Origin: Vibrio albus
GTDB taxonomy: Bacteria; Pseudomonadota; Gammaproteobacteria; Enterobacterales; Vibrionaceae
Direction of reading: 5' to 3'
DNA length: 64,000 nt
NCBI RefSeq assembly: GCF_003144035.1
Contig: NZ_QFWT01000005.1
Span: forward strand, 62,001-126,000
The notes beneath the pieces were generated by a model that was not told the origin of the DNA, searched no databases, and was given only the letters and a program-made list of their open reading frames with translations. Shown here piece after piece: positions 27,385 through 36,061 of this stretch (positions within the stretch are counted from its first letter, which is position 1; each line of letters opens with the position of its first letter). Made by a program: the position numbers and the translations under genes.

Positions 27385-27407
27385 CGGTTTTTATACGAAT
27401 ACAATTA
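27371..27407. repeat. Inverted repeat at the alsC breakpoint
   Basis: TAATTGTATT and AATACAATTA, perfect ten-base arms 17 bases apart, span the point where alsC sequence meets the 3' end of azlD. The arm on the right is also azlD coding sequence. It may have guided the deletion or serve as a terminator now. Confidence 0.55.
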
Positions 27408-27708
27408 ACTTCAGCACCAGAAACAATCCCATACTCACCACTGTGGTCAACAGGACATTCTTTGTCTTCCAGGCAATCAGAGCCGCTAACAGGGCGGCCA
27501 GAAGATAAGGATTATCCGGAGTCATACTGAGCTCACCTTCCGGAAGAAATACGATAGGCCCCCAAATAGCCGTCAGAACCGCCGGGCTGGAAAAGCTCAG
27601 CAGGTGTTGCGCTCTTGCATTGAGCCTTAGTGGCAGTCGGGGTTCCAGAAACAAGTAGCGGCTTAAAAAGACAACGGCAGTCATCGCCAGAATATAAAAC
27701 ATGATCAT
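27391..27708 (-). CDS. azlD: AzlD family branched-chain amino acid exporter subunit
   Basis: A 105-residue membrane protein with about four hydrophobic segments and the family start (ILAMTAVVFLSRYLFLEPRLPLRLNARAQ) plus the LSFSSPAVLTAIWGPI block. AzlD pairs with AzlC to export branched-chain amino acids or related compounds. It follows azlC with a twelve-base gap. AAGAGACC precedes the ATG. Its 3' end abuts the broken alsC. Confidence 0.9.
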   Translation of the reverse strand: MIMFYILAMTAVVFLSRYLFLEPRLPLRLNARAQHLLSFSSPAVLTAIWGPIVFLPEGELSMTPDNPYLLAALLAALIAWKTKNVLLTTVVSMGLFLVLKLIVFV

Positions 27709-27720
27709 AATTGGTCTCTT

Positions 27721-28443
27721 TTACCTTCCTTGTTTTGCACAGACTGTATCGCACAGATAGCCGATGATCATGCCGGATACAGAAGCAATAATCAGCCCGC
27801 TTTCGATTTCCCAGTACGCAAACAAAACCGAAAGGAAAAGGGAGCTGATGACCGTAGCCAGTGTGGCGACACTTTTTATGGTCGGCACGACAATAGCGAT
27901 AAAAGTGGCCGCTACCGCAAAATCCAGTCCCATTTCATTCAGCGAAGGTAGGTAACTGCCTGCGACAATACCGAGCACAGTCGTGGCATTCCAGACCAGG
28001 TAAAAGACGGTGCCGACACCCAGCGCATACCATGAATTAAACTCTTCCTTAGACTGGCTACCGCAAATAGCAAACAGTTCATCGGTCAGCCAGAAACCTA
28101 GCCCAAGCCGCCAGCGGAGAGGTAAGGGGCTGATTTTACTGCGCATAGAGACACTATAGAGAAAATGGCGTGACGTAATAAAAAAGGTGGTCAGCAACAT
28201 AGTTGCCAGGCCAACGCCGGTTTTAAACATACCCACTGCAACAAGCTGAGCCGAACCGGCAAAAAGAATGGCAGACATCGCCTGAGCTTCAACGGGAGTC
28301 AGACCCGCTTCAATCGCAAAAGAGCCCGCCAGAATACCCCATGGGATCACGGCGATACATAAAGGGAGGCAGGCAACGGCTCCCCGCCAGAAATAGTGCT
28401 GGTTAGAATATTGCCCAGAAGAAATGGCGGCATTGGTCTGCAT
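27721..28443 (-). CDS. azlC: AzlC family branched-chain amino acid exporter subunit
   Basis: A 240-residue inner-membrane protein with about seven hydrophobic segments. The family features are IAVIPWGILAGSFAIEAGLTPVEAQAMS, FAGSAQLVAVGM and FWLTDELFAIC. AzlC is the large subunit of the AzlCD exporter. First gene of the azlCD pair, divergent from rlhA, so the 205-base gap holds both promoters. Confidence 0.92.
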   Translation of the reverse strand: MQTNAAISSGQYSNQHYFWRGAVACLPLCIAVIPWGILAGSFAIEAGLTPVEAQAMSAILFAGSAQLVAVGMFKTGVGLATMLLTTFFITSRHFLYSVSMRSKISPLPLRWRLGLGFWLTDELFAICGSQSKEEFNSWYALGVGTVFYLVWNATTVLGIVAGSYLPSLNEMGLDFAVAATFIAIVVPTIKSVATLATVISSLFLSVLFAYWEIESGLIIASVSGMIIGYLCDTVCAKQGR

Positions 28444-28648
28444 GATCTAAGAGATACCTCGGCTAAAGAAATTCAGTACAGCATATTGCTTGGGTATAGG
28501 AGATATGGGGATATGAGATCAGGAACACAATAGCTTCTATCAAAATAGGAACCTATTCGTCTGAAAAAATAATTGGGAAAATGTGTGAGCAGACGAGTAG
28601 AATGGCCGGCAGATGTCAGTAGTAGTGTAAGCAGTAAGTAGGTTGTAC

Positions 28649-30631
28649 GTGGACAGAAAGCAATTTGAGTTATTAGCTCCCGGTGGAGATGTTGAATCAA
28701 TCAAAGCGGCAATCGCGGCAGGAGCCGACGCCATATACTGCGGACTTGATCGGTTTAACGCCAGAAATCGTGCGACCAACCTTTCTATGGACAATCTGAA
28801 AGAGATTTTGTCTCTGGCACATCAGAACCACTGCAAAATATTTGTCACCCTTAATATCATTATTCTGGAAAATGAAATCCGCTCCGTGGTTAAGGTACTA
28901 AATCAGCTGGCCAATACCGATATTGACGGCGTGATCATTCAGGATCTGGGGTTGGGTTATATTCTTAAACACCACTTCCCAACCCTTGACGTGCATGCCT
29001 CTACACAGATGAATACCCATAACGAAGGACAGGTTCTGTTGACCCGTCAGTTGGGAGCCAGCCGGGTAAATCTGTCGCGTGAGCTGAATATCCGGGAGAT
29101 TAAGCATCTGGCTCAGTTTGGCCGTGAGCGGGATGTACTAATGGAAGTGTTTATTCATGGCTCTTACTGTATTGGTTTCTCCGGACATTGCTATATCAGT
29201 TCGGTAAGAAATGGCGCATCAGGGAACCGTGGACGATGCAGCCAGCCGTGTCGTGACACCTACCAGGCTACAGACATGGGGGTTGATCACCCGCTGAATA
29301 TGAAAGATAACTGTGCGTTCACTGATCTCGATGCGTTGGTGGACGCTGGCGTTTACTCTCTGAAAGTCGAGGGGCGAATTAAAAAGCCACATTACGTGTA
29401 TACCGTGGTAGATAACTGGCGAAAACAAATCGATCACTATTGCGACACGGGAGAGCTGCTGACCGATACCACGGAACTGCATACGGTGTTTAACCGTGAT
29501 TTTTCTACCGGCTATCTGAATGACTCGATCGGACAGGAAATGATGATCGACAATCCACGGGATTATTCGGCGGCCCACTTTGTGAAGCTAGAAGGTGCCG
29601 ATTCTCAGCTGGATATTCAGAGGATCAAGCAGCAGGTTTACGATAAGAAAACCGATATTATCCAGGTCGTCAATGAGAAGATCAGCGAGTTGACGGCATC
29701 GGCGGAACCTGAGACTGAAGAGAGCAAACGTGTCCCACATAAAGATCTGCCGAAGCTGGTGGCTTCCGAGCCGGTAACGGAAAGCCCGACCTTATCGGTA
29801 TTAATCTCATCGCCGGAAGATATTGCGTTAACCCAGAACAGTCAGGCGGATATTTATTACCAGCTACCTTCTGCTCTTGCCAGAAACCTGAGTGCGCTGG
29901 TGGAACTATTTAATGCCAATCCGGCGTTGTTACCCTGGTTCCCGACGATTTTGATTGGTGATGATTACGCGGCCGCAGAGCAGCTCTTACAACAGATCAC
30001 TCCTCGCCAGATCGTGACCAACAATACCGGTGTGGCTTATTTTGCCGGTCAGAAGAACATTCCGTGGGTTGCTGGTCCGGAGCTGAATATTACTAACTCC
30101 TACGCATTGAAATGTATTAAAGAAGAGTTTGGTGCTGTCGGAGCCTTTATTTCCAATGAGATTACCGCGCTGCAGATGCGGCGGATCGTTCGTCCGGATA
30201 ACTTCCGCCTGTACCACAGCATCTATCACCCGATCACTCTGCTAACCAGCCGTCAGTGTTTGTTCCAGCAGACCACGGGCTGTCGTAAGACACGGGTAAA
30301 CAAAGGTTGCCTGCCAAACTGTGAGAAAGCGACCTCGATCATCAACCTGAATGGCTCAGAGTATGTGATTCATAAACAGCGAGGCAGCTATAACCGGATG
30401 TACAGCAGCCAGAACTTCCTGAATACCGAAGTACTGAGTGATATCCCCGGCCTGTATACCGATATATTTATCGACTTACGGGATATAAAAACGGAGACCC
30501 GTCTGGGTGTGAATAAGAAACAGGTCATGGAAATCTTCTCTGATTTTCTACAAGGCCGGGACAATGCCGCGGCAAAAGTCAAAAGCGTTATTAGCCCAAC
30601 GTCCAATGCCCAGTATATTAAGGGGCTGTGA
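28649..30631 (+). CDS. rlhA: 23S rRNA 5-hydroxycytidine C2501 synthase RlhA (peptidase U32 family)
   Basis: A 660-residue cytosolic protein of the U32 family (E. coli YdcP/RlhA), which hydroxylates C2501 of 23S rRNA using prephenate-derived chemistry. The N-terminal barrel (ELLAPGGDVESIKAAIAAGADAIYCGL) is followed by the four-cysteine FeS-type cluster (HGSYCIGFSGHC, NRGRCSQPC) and VEGRIKKPHYV. The C-terminal part has more cysteines (CRKTRVNKGCLPNC). I prefer the GTG at 28649, six bases after AAGTAGG; a TTG at 28643 would overlap that site. Convergent with the MFS gene. Confidence 0.92.
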   Translation: MDRKQFELLAPGGDVESIKAAIAAGADAIYCGLDRFNARNRATNLSMDNLKEILSLAHQNHCKIFVTLNIIILENEIRSVVKVLNQLANTDIDGVIIQDLGLGYILKHHFPTLDVHASTQMNTHNEGQVLLTRQLGASRVNLSRELNIREIKHLAQFGRERDVLMEVFIHGSYCIGFSGHCYISSVRNGASGNRGRCSQPCRDTYQATDMGVDHPLNMKDNCAFTDLDALVDAGVYSLKVEGRIKKPHYVYTVVDNWRKQIDHYCDTGELLTDTTELHTVFNRDFSTGYLNDSIGQEMMIDNPRDYSAAHFVKLEGADSQLDIQRIKQQVYDKKTDIIQVVNEKISELTASAEPETEESKRVPHKDLPKLVASEPVTESPTLSVLISSPEDIALTQNSQADIYYQLPSALARNLSALVELFNANPALLPWFPTILIGDDYAAAEQLLQQITPRQIVTNNTGVAYFAGQKNIPWVAGPELNITNSYALKCIKEEFGAVGAFISNEITALQMRRIVRPDNFRLYHSIYHPITLLTSRQCLFQQTTGCRKTRVNKGCLPNCEKATSIINLNGSEYVIHKQRGSYNRMYSSQNFLNTEVLSDIPGLYTDIFIDLRDIKTETRLGVNKKQVMEIFSDFLQGRDNAAAKVKSVISPTSNAQYIKGL

Positions 30632-30634
30632 TAT

Positions 30635-31831
30635 TCAATTCTGCAGCACCTTTTTATCCCGCGCAGCGAGGTTGGCAAATGTGGTGCAGAACAGAGCGAT
30701 AACAGCAATAAGCAGAAGCGGCATCGTCCAGGCTTTTGTCGCGGTATAAAAATAGCCAACAAGAGTTGGGCCAACAGCTGCCAGCGCATAGCCGATACTT
30801 TGTGACAGTCCTGAAAGTGCCGCGGCTTGATTTGGGTTACTTGTTCTCAGCCCGACAAAAGAGAGAGCAATGATAAACGTGGAACAGTTTGCCAGCCCGA
30901 ATAAACCTACCCAGAAAATCGCATATTGTGGAAGTGCGATCAGTCCGGTCACTGCGATAAACACAGAAAAAGCGCACAGTGAAATCAGCGCTCTCTGGTT
31001 ATTGCTTCTGGACAGGATAGGCAGCAGCAACAGCCCGGGGATCATGGTTGAAAACTGAAGAAAACCATAAATATAGCCAGCATCTATTTCACTAAACTGC
31101 AGATCGCTCAACATCTTGGGTAACCACCCAGCAAAAGAGTAAAAGGTAAAAGAGTTCAGCCCTATTCCCAGCGTTACCTGCCAGGCTACCGGACATTTCA
31201 GCAGGTGGCGCATGGTCCTATCACGGCTGGTTTGCGGTTCTTTTGGTGTGTTCTTTGTGCCTTTTATCGTCTTTGGCAGCCATATCGTCAGAGCCAGCAC
31301 CGGAAAGATAAGGTTAAACAAAAGCGCAATCTGCCAGCCTGAAATATCATCCAATTCTAAATTTGATATAGGGACCATCAGGCTGGAACTGAGAGTCGAG
31401 CCTATGCCCATGGTGAAGATATACAAGGACGTTACCGCCGAGATCCGGGAAGGAAAATTCACCTTAACCACTACCGGAAGCAATACATTACCGGTCGCGA
31501 TTCCTATTCCAATCAGTACGGTTCCCAAATACAGCAAGAACTCATAACCCCATGAACGGAGAATGATACCGCAGGCAATAGATACCAGAGCGAAGACAAG
31601 GCTTGGATATAAGCCGAGTTTACGGGGAATGCCAGCGGCGATTGGAGAGAAAAAGGCAAATGACAACAGTGGCAGGGCAGTCAGAAATCCGGCAGTCGAT
31701 GCCGAGAGCGATAAATCCTGCATGATCTGTCCCAATACCGGAGCCAGGCTGGTGAAAGGGCCCCGCAGGTTCAGCGCAAGAAATAGGATCCCCAGAAACA
31801 CAAGGATTGTTGCCCGTTTGGTGTAAGCCAT
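30635..31831 (-). CDS. CynX/NimT family MFS transporter
   Basis: A 398-residue inner-membrane protein with twelve hydrophobic segments. The N-terminal stretch LFLALNLRGPFTSLAPVLGQI is typical of the CynX/NimT group, which includes the cyanate transporter CynX and 2-nitroimidazole transporter NimT. The central loop (KTIKGTKNTPKEPQTSRD) is basic. No cyn genes are near, so the substrate is open. Divergent from the MerR gene. Confidence 0.88.
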   Translation of the reverse strand: MAYTKRATILVFLGILFLALNLRGPFTSLAPVLGQIMQDLSLSASTAGFLTALPLLSFAFFSPIAAGIPRKLGLYPSLVFALVSIACGIILRSWGYEFLLYLGTVLIGIGIATGNVLLPVVVKVNFPSRISAVTSLYIFTMGIGSTLSSSLMVPISNLELDDISGWQIALLFNLIFPVLALTIWLPKTIKGTKNTPKEPQTSRDRTMRHLLKCPVAWQVTLGIGLNSFTFYSFAGWLPKMLSDLQFSEIDAGYIYGFLQFSTMIPGLLLLPILSRSNNQRALISLCAFSVFIAVTGLIALPQYAIFWVGLFGLANCSTFIIALSFVGLRTSNPNQAAALSGLSQSIGYALAAVGPTLVGYFYTATKAWTMPLLLIAVIALFCTTFANLAARDKKVLQN

Positions 31832-31921
31832 TCAATTTTCCTGAATATATTTGGGCAACCAGTATACCCAAAATGTGATATATATCGAGTTAAGAGAAGA
31901 CACGAGAGATCTGATAAAACC

Positions 31922-31953
31922 TTGACCCTGTACCCAACTACAAGGTTTATACT
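31922..31953 (+). promoter_or_regulatory. MerR-type metal-responsive promoter with long spacer
   Basis: -35 TTGACC (31922-31927) and -10 TATACT (31948-31953) are 20 bases apart, the over-long spacing typical of MerR-family promoters. In the spacer, ACCCTGTA and TACAAGGT (31925-31932 and 31939-31946) form an imperfect dyad. This is the expected operator of the ZntR-like protein encoded 32 bases downstream. Confidence 0.82.
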
Positions 31954-31985
31954 GTGGGTATCACTTATAGAGGTAAGGGCAAAGA

Positions 31986-32405
31986 ATGGTATCTCTCACA
32001 CGGGGGCAGTTAGCTAAGCAGCTTGGCATGACGACTGAAGCCATCCGTTTTTATGAACAGCAGGGATTGCTGGAACCGCCACGGGCTCCCAATGGCTACC
32101 GTCAATATGATCAGGATTGTATTGAGAAAATGAAGTTTATTCTTCATGCCAAAGAAGTAGGGTTGTCTCTCAGTGATATTCAAGAGCTGCTTTCGATTCA
32201 AATTGAACCGGAGCAGCATACCTGCCAGGAGGTCAAAGACATCACTCAGGCAAAGTTACATGATATTGAGCAACGAATAAGTCAGTTACAACATATGTAC
32301 AACGCTCTGAAGGTAATCAATGAACGTTGTTGTGGTGGTGCTCATTCAGCGGAGCACTGCACAATATTGACCGCATTAGCAGAGACACAAGCGGAGGATG
32401 CTTAG
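31986..32405 (+). CDS. ZntR-like MerR family metal-responsive regulator
   Basis: A 139-residue regulator with the MerR helix-turn-helix and wing (LAKQLGMTTEAIRFYEQQGLL), a dimerisation helix and a metal-binding loop. Cys80, Cys115, Cys116, His120 and Cys125 line up one residue off with the Zn ligands of E. coli ZntR (79, 114, 115, 119, 124), so Zn2+, Cd2+ or Pb2+ sensing is likely. It is first in an operon with the Cu/Zn permease and is preceded by a MerR-type promoter, so it should activate its own operon. Confidence 0.9.
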   Translation: MVSLTRGQLAKQLGMTTEAIRFYEQQGLLEPPRAPNGYRQYDQDCIEKMKFILHAKEVGLSLSDIQELLSIQIEPEQHTCQEVKDITQAKLHDIEQRISQLQHMYNALKVINERCCGGAHSAEHCTILTALAETQAEDA

Positions 32406-32406
32406 T

Positions 32407-33498
32407 ATGGAGACTATTTCTACGTTTTTTACCACATTACTCGACCTCTGGCTGGATGCCGCCTTCTGGTTAATCATTGGTTTGATTATTGCCGGATTGC
32501 TAAAAACGACGCTGAGCAGCGATAAGTTAGGCAGTCAGTTAGCAGGTAAGGGCCCCTGGCCTGCGGTAAAAGCGGCGGTTTTAGGCATGCCTTTACCACT
32601 GTGTTCATGTGGGGTTATCCCCGCTGCTGTGGGGCTGCGTCGGGCCGGTGCGTCGAAAAGTGCCACCACGGCTTTCCTTATTTCCACTCCTGAAACGGGT
32701 GTTGACTCCATCTCTATCTCATACGCATTGCTGGGACCGTTTATGGCCATTATCCGACCGGTGGCCGCCACGACTTCTGCTATTGTTGCCGCTATGCTAG
32801 TACTGATTTCTGATAAGGAAACAACCGTTGAAAAAGCGGATTCTGAGGAACAAAAAGCCAGCTCGTGTTATTCAAGCAGTTGTGGATGTAGCAGCAAAAA
32901 AGCGGCTGATCCGGAGGCAAAAACGTCCTGGCTAAGCAAATTATGGCAGGGGCAGCGTTACGCTTTCAGTGAGCTCATCGAAGATCTGTCGCTTTGGTTA
33001 ATCGCCGGACTGGTTATGTCAGCGTTAGTGGTTACCTTTGTCCCATCCGAAGCGCTGGCGGAAATCAGCCGGGGCTCCTGGGCAATGTTGCTGATGGCCG
33101 TTGTCGGTGTGCCCATGTATATTTGTGCGTCTGCTTCGACTCCTCTTGCGGCAGGTTTAATGCTGGCGGGCGTTTCCCCCGGTGCGGTACTGGTCTTTTT
33201 ACTGGCCGGCCCAGCAACTAACATGGCAACCTTGGGCATTGTTCAGAAAGAGCTCGGAATGCGCTCGCTCATCAGTTACCTGGTTGGTGTTGTCGGTGTC
33301 GCAATCTTATTTGGCTACTTGACTAATTTTCTGGTGGATAGCTATTCAATTAATATTCAGGCCCAACTGGCCAGCAGTAATGAGTTAATACCACCGAGTA
33401 TCGCCTGGGTTAGCGGGATAGTGCTGGCTGTTATTATTATTAACGATCTTTGGAAAAGATACCGGCCAAAAACAACCCAGACAGGGTGTTGCCACTAA
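32407..33498 (+). CDS. SO_0444 family Cu/Zn efflux permease
   Basis: A 363-residue inner-membrane permease of the DUF318 type. Two halves hold the family motifs GMPLPLCSCGVIP and GVPMYICASASTPLA; between them a Cys-rich linker (SSCYSSSCGCSSKK) likely binds metal, and the protein ends GCCH. The ATG at 32407 is favoured: GGAGG at 32393-32397 is nine bases upstream, while the ATG at 32398 abuts it. Start is one base after the regulator's stop. Efflux of Zn2+ or Cu+ is inferred from the family and the ZntR-like partner. Confidence 0.9.
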   Translation: METISTFFTTLLDLWLDAAFWLIIGLIIAGLLKTTLSSDKLGSQLAGKGPWPAVKAAVLGMPLPLCSCGVIPAAVGLRRAGASKSATTAFLISTPETGVDSISISYALLGPFMAIIRPVAATTSAIVAAMLVLISDKETTVEKADSEEQKASSCYSSSCGCSSKKAADPEAKTSWLSKLWQGQRYAFSELIEDLSLWLIAGLVMSALVVTFVPSEALAEISRGSWAMLLMAVVGVPMYICASASTPLAAGLMLAGVSPGAVLVFLLAGPATNMATLGIVQKELGMRSLISYLVGVVGVAILFGYLTNFLVDSYSINIQAQLASSNELIPPSIAWVSGIVLAVIIINDLWKRYRPKTTQTGCCH

Positions 33499-33548
33499 GT
33501 GGTAATAGCTTTCCCCCTGAGTTTGTCCTATCGTAGTTAAGATGACCG

Positions 33549-33580
33549 ATAACCACCGTCAGAGACGGTGGTTATTGTTT
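33549..33580. terminator. Bidirectional intrinsic terminator
   Basis: Perfect twelve-pair stem ATAACCACCGTC / GACGGTGGTTAT with an AGA loop, followed by TGTTTATTT. Placed between the convergent permease and dehydrogenase genes. Confidence 0.85.
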
Positions 33581-34454
33581 ATTTAGCATCATAAGCTTTG
33601 ATCAATACGGATGTATCCATGCGGCCTAGGCCTCGCTGTTGAAGCTCCTGATACTGGCGATCCACTTCTGCTGTCAGTGGCAGTTCTAACCCATGTTTTT
33701 GTGCTTCTTCAAGGCAGATACCCAGATCTTTTCTCATCCAGTCGATAGCAAAACCAAAATCGAATGATCCCTGAGACATGGTGACGGCGCGGTTTTCCAT
33801 TTGCCATGAACCGGCCGCCCCGTGTTTCAGTACATCGACAACCTGTCCGACATCCAGGCCGGATTTTTGTGCTAACAGCAATGCTTCACTCAGGCCTTTT
33901 AATACACCGGCAATACAGATCTGATTGACCATTTTGCATCTTTGTCCCTGGCCATGGCCTCCAAGTAGTGTTGCTTGCTTGGAATAGCTATTGAGTACAG
34001 AAGAAATAGCATCGAAAACAGGTTGTTCACCACCACACATAATGGTTAACGCCCCGTTCTCCGCTCCGGCCTGACCGCCAGAAACAGGGGCATCAACAAA
34101 GTGAATGCCGTGCTCAGCACATGCGGATGCCAGTTCTTCCGCCAGCTCAGCAGAGGTTGTTGTATGATCGACCAGTACCGATCCTTTTTTCATGCCTGCT
34201 AGTACGCCATCGCTACCATAAACAACGGCTCTGACGTCGTTATCGTTGCCGACACAAACAGCGACTACATCGGCACCTTCTGCTGCTTGTTTCGGTGTGT
34301 CGGCGAACTCTCCCGAGAAATGTTTTGCCCACGCTCTGGCTTTTTCTGTTGTACGGTTATATACCTTGGTGCTGAATCCCGCGCTTGAAAGGTGTCCTGC
34401 CATAGGGAAGCCCATTACACCTAAACCAATAAATGCGACATTGTTTACTTTCAT
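33579..34454 (-). CDS. Beta-hydroxyacid dehydrogenase (3-hydroxyisobutyrate dehydrogenase family)
   Basis: A 291-residue NAD(P)-dependent enzyme. Nucleotide motif IGLGVMGFPMAGHL near residue 9, VYNRT after the second strand (Arg suggests NADP), substrate-binding DAPVSGGQAGAENG near 120, and the catalytic Lys in GQGQRCKMVNQ. The family includes 3-hydroxyisobutyrate, tartronate semialdehyde and GABA-linked reductases; the substrate cannot be fixed. It is divergent from a MocR-type regulator with a palindrome between, suggesting that regulator controls it. Confidence 0.9.
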   Translation of the reverse strand: MKVNNVAFIGLGVMGFPMAGHLSSAGFSTKVYNRTTEKARAWAKHFSGEFADTPKQAAEGADVVAVCVGNDNDVRAVVYGSDGVLAGMKKGSVLVDHTTTSAELAEELASACAEHGIHFVDAPVSGGQAGAENGALTIMCGGEQPVFDAISSVLNSYSKQATLLGGHGQGQRCKMVNQICIAGVLKGLSEALLLAQKSGLDVGQVVDVLKHGAAGSWQMENRAVTMSQGSFDFGFAIDWMRKDLGICLEEAQKHGLELPLTAEVDRQYQELQQRGLGRMDTSVLIKAYDAK

Positions 34455-34523
34455 GATCTCTCCTGATTTATGTTATCTGAATTGATATTCCTTATTTTTA
34501 GTTTGATCTAACTTAATCTCATA

Positions 34524-34539
34524 ATTGACATATGTCAAT
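34524..34539. promoter_or_regulatory. Perfect 16-base palindrome between dehydrogenase and mocR-type gene
   Basis: ATTGACATATGTCAAT is self-complementary. It sits 70 bases upstream of the dehydrogenase and 92 bases upstream of the MocR gene. As the only clear dyad in the shared promoter region it is the best candidate operator. Confidence 0.5.
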
Positions 34540-34630
34540 GTGATGAATTGAACTATTTTCCAATGATTATCTCACATTGAACTAAGTCATAGTTTATACT
34601 TCCTCCCGAAATCGGTTCAGGAGATGACAG

Positions 34631-35971
34631 GTGAGTAGTACCAAGTTTAGTAAAATAGCGCAGATTATTGAGAAACGGATTGATGAAGGTGAGTATCCGT
34701 TAAATTCCAAACTACCCACACACCGGGTGTTAGCTGATGAATTGGATACTACTCCGGCAACCGTTGCCAAAGCCTATAAATTGCTTGCAGACAAGGGGAG
34801 ACTGGAGTCGTTCATTGGCCGGGGTACATTTGTATGCGAACCGTCAGAATTGAGCATGGCCATTCAGGCACCGGAAGACGAGGCAGACTTCAATTTCTCC
34901 ATTTTACAGCCTTGCCTGCACAAAAATGTACTCTCACTGCAAAAGGCCTATCAGGTTGCGGGCCAGCAACTGACGGCGGATTTGATCGGCTATACCGAAC
35001 ATTCCGGTCATAAGGCACACCGTCAGGCTGGGGTTAATTGGGCGAAGCGCTATGGCCTTGAAGGCGGTGATGTCAGTAATACCTTGTTGACTAATGGCGC
35101 ACAGCACGCCCTTTTCCTGTTGATTAATGCCCTTACTAAGCCGGGAGATACCATTGCCGTTGAATCCCTGACCTATCCGGGCATCATGGCGGTCGCCAGT
35201 CTGTCCGGACGTAATGTTGTGGGTATACCGATGGACGGACATGGTGTGATACCGGAAGAACTGGAAAAGGTGATTGCTGAGTCTAAACCAACTCTTGTGG
35301 TGGTGGTGCCTTCACACCAGAATCCGACGGGAATTACCATGCCTGAATGTCGTCGTCGGGAAGTCGCCGGTATCATTGAAAAACACGATATCTGGCTGGT
35401 TGAAGATGATATTTACTGTTTTCTTAACGAAGAACCCATCCCTGCGATCAGTAACTTTATACCATCTAAGTCATTTCATATCTCAGCGCTATCTAAGGCC
35501 ATTAGTCCGGCAATGCGCTGTGGTTTTGTCAAGGCACCACAAGGGCAGGTTACTTCTCTTAATGCCCATATCAGGACAAACACCTGGCTTTCATCACCAA
35601 TAAATTACATTGCAGCGACTCATTTGATCGACACCGGTGAAGCTTTCGAGATGGCTGCTATTCAGCGTGAAACCGCCTGTCAGAGGCAGCACATTGCACG
35701 AGAGATTTTGCCTCAGTTACAGTGTCACTCAAGCGGTTACCACATCTGGCTTCCCCTTCCAGAAAGCTGGAAAGCGGAGCGTTTAATGGTAGAGGCGAAG
35801 AATAAGAATGTGATCGTCAGTAGCGGAAGTTATTTTGATGTCACCGGCAATGAGCCTGATCATATCCGTTTATCCCTGATGTCGGTCAGTACTGAACAAC
35901 GGCTGAGGGAAGGCCTTAGTATCTTAAAGGCCTTAATGGATTCCGATGTGAATACACTGTTTCCTTTTTAG
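34631..35971 (+). CDS. MocR/GntR-type regulator with aminotransferase domain
   Basis: A 446-residue protein: GntR winged helix (residues 1-75, with NSKLPTHRVLADELDTTPATVAKAYKLL) joined to a fold-type-I aminotransferase domain. PLP contacts are visible: NGAQHAL, SHQNPTG, VEDDIY and the Schiff-base Lys in SALSKAISPAMR. MocR proteins use PLP adducts to sense amino acids or amines. The start is GTG at 34631, seven bases after AGGAG. Divergent from the hydroxyacid dehydrogenase. Confidence 0.9.
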   Translation: MSSTKFSKIAQIIEKRIDEGEYPLNSKLPTHRVLADELDTTPATVAKAYKLLADKGRLESFIGRGTFVCEPSELSMAIQAPEDEADFNFSILQPCLHKNVLSLQKAYQVAGQQLTADLIGYTEHSGHKAHRQAGVNWAKRYGLEGGDVSNTLLTNGAQHALFLLINALTKPGDTIAVESLTYPGIMAVASLSGRNVVGIPMDGHGVIPEELEKVIAESKPTLVVVVPSHQNPTGITMPECRRREVAGIIEKHDIWLVEDDIYCFLNEEPIPAISNFIPSKSFHISALSKAISPAMRCGFVKAPQGQVTSLNAHIRTNTWLSSPINYIAATHLIDTGEAFEMAAIQRETACQRQHIAREILPQLQCHSSGYHIWLPLPESWKAERLMVEAKNKNVIVSSGSYFDVTGNEPDHIRLSLMSVSTEQRLREGLSILKALMDSDVNTLFPF

Positions 35972-36016
35972 CCTTCATCCGCCATCAGCGTTCTTCTGAA
36001 GGCTATGTCTAATAAA

Positions 36017-36042
36017 ACAGGTTCTTATTTGTAAGAACCTGT
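36017..36042. terminator. Terminator between mocR-type gene and chemoreceptor
   Basis: ACAGGTTCTT-ATTTGT-AAGAACCTGT, ten pairs. Read on the minus strand a TTTTATT tail follows, so it best serves the chemoreceptor gene; both convergent genes end beside it. Confidence 0.75.
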
Positions 36043-36061
36043 CGGGTTAAGTGGTGGTGAA

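Noticed and set aside
27755-27955. Plus-strand frames opposite azlC
   Set aside because: They lie within a well-supported AzlC gene and lack ribosome binding sites.
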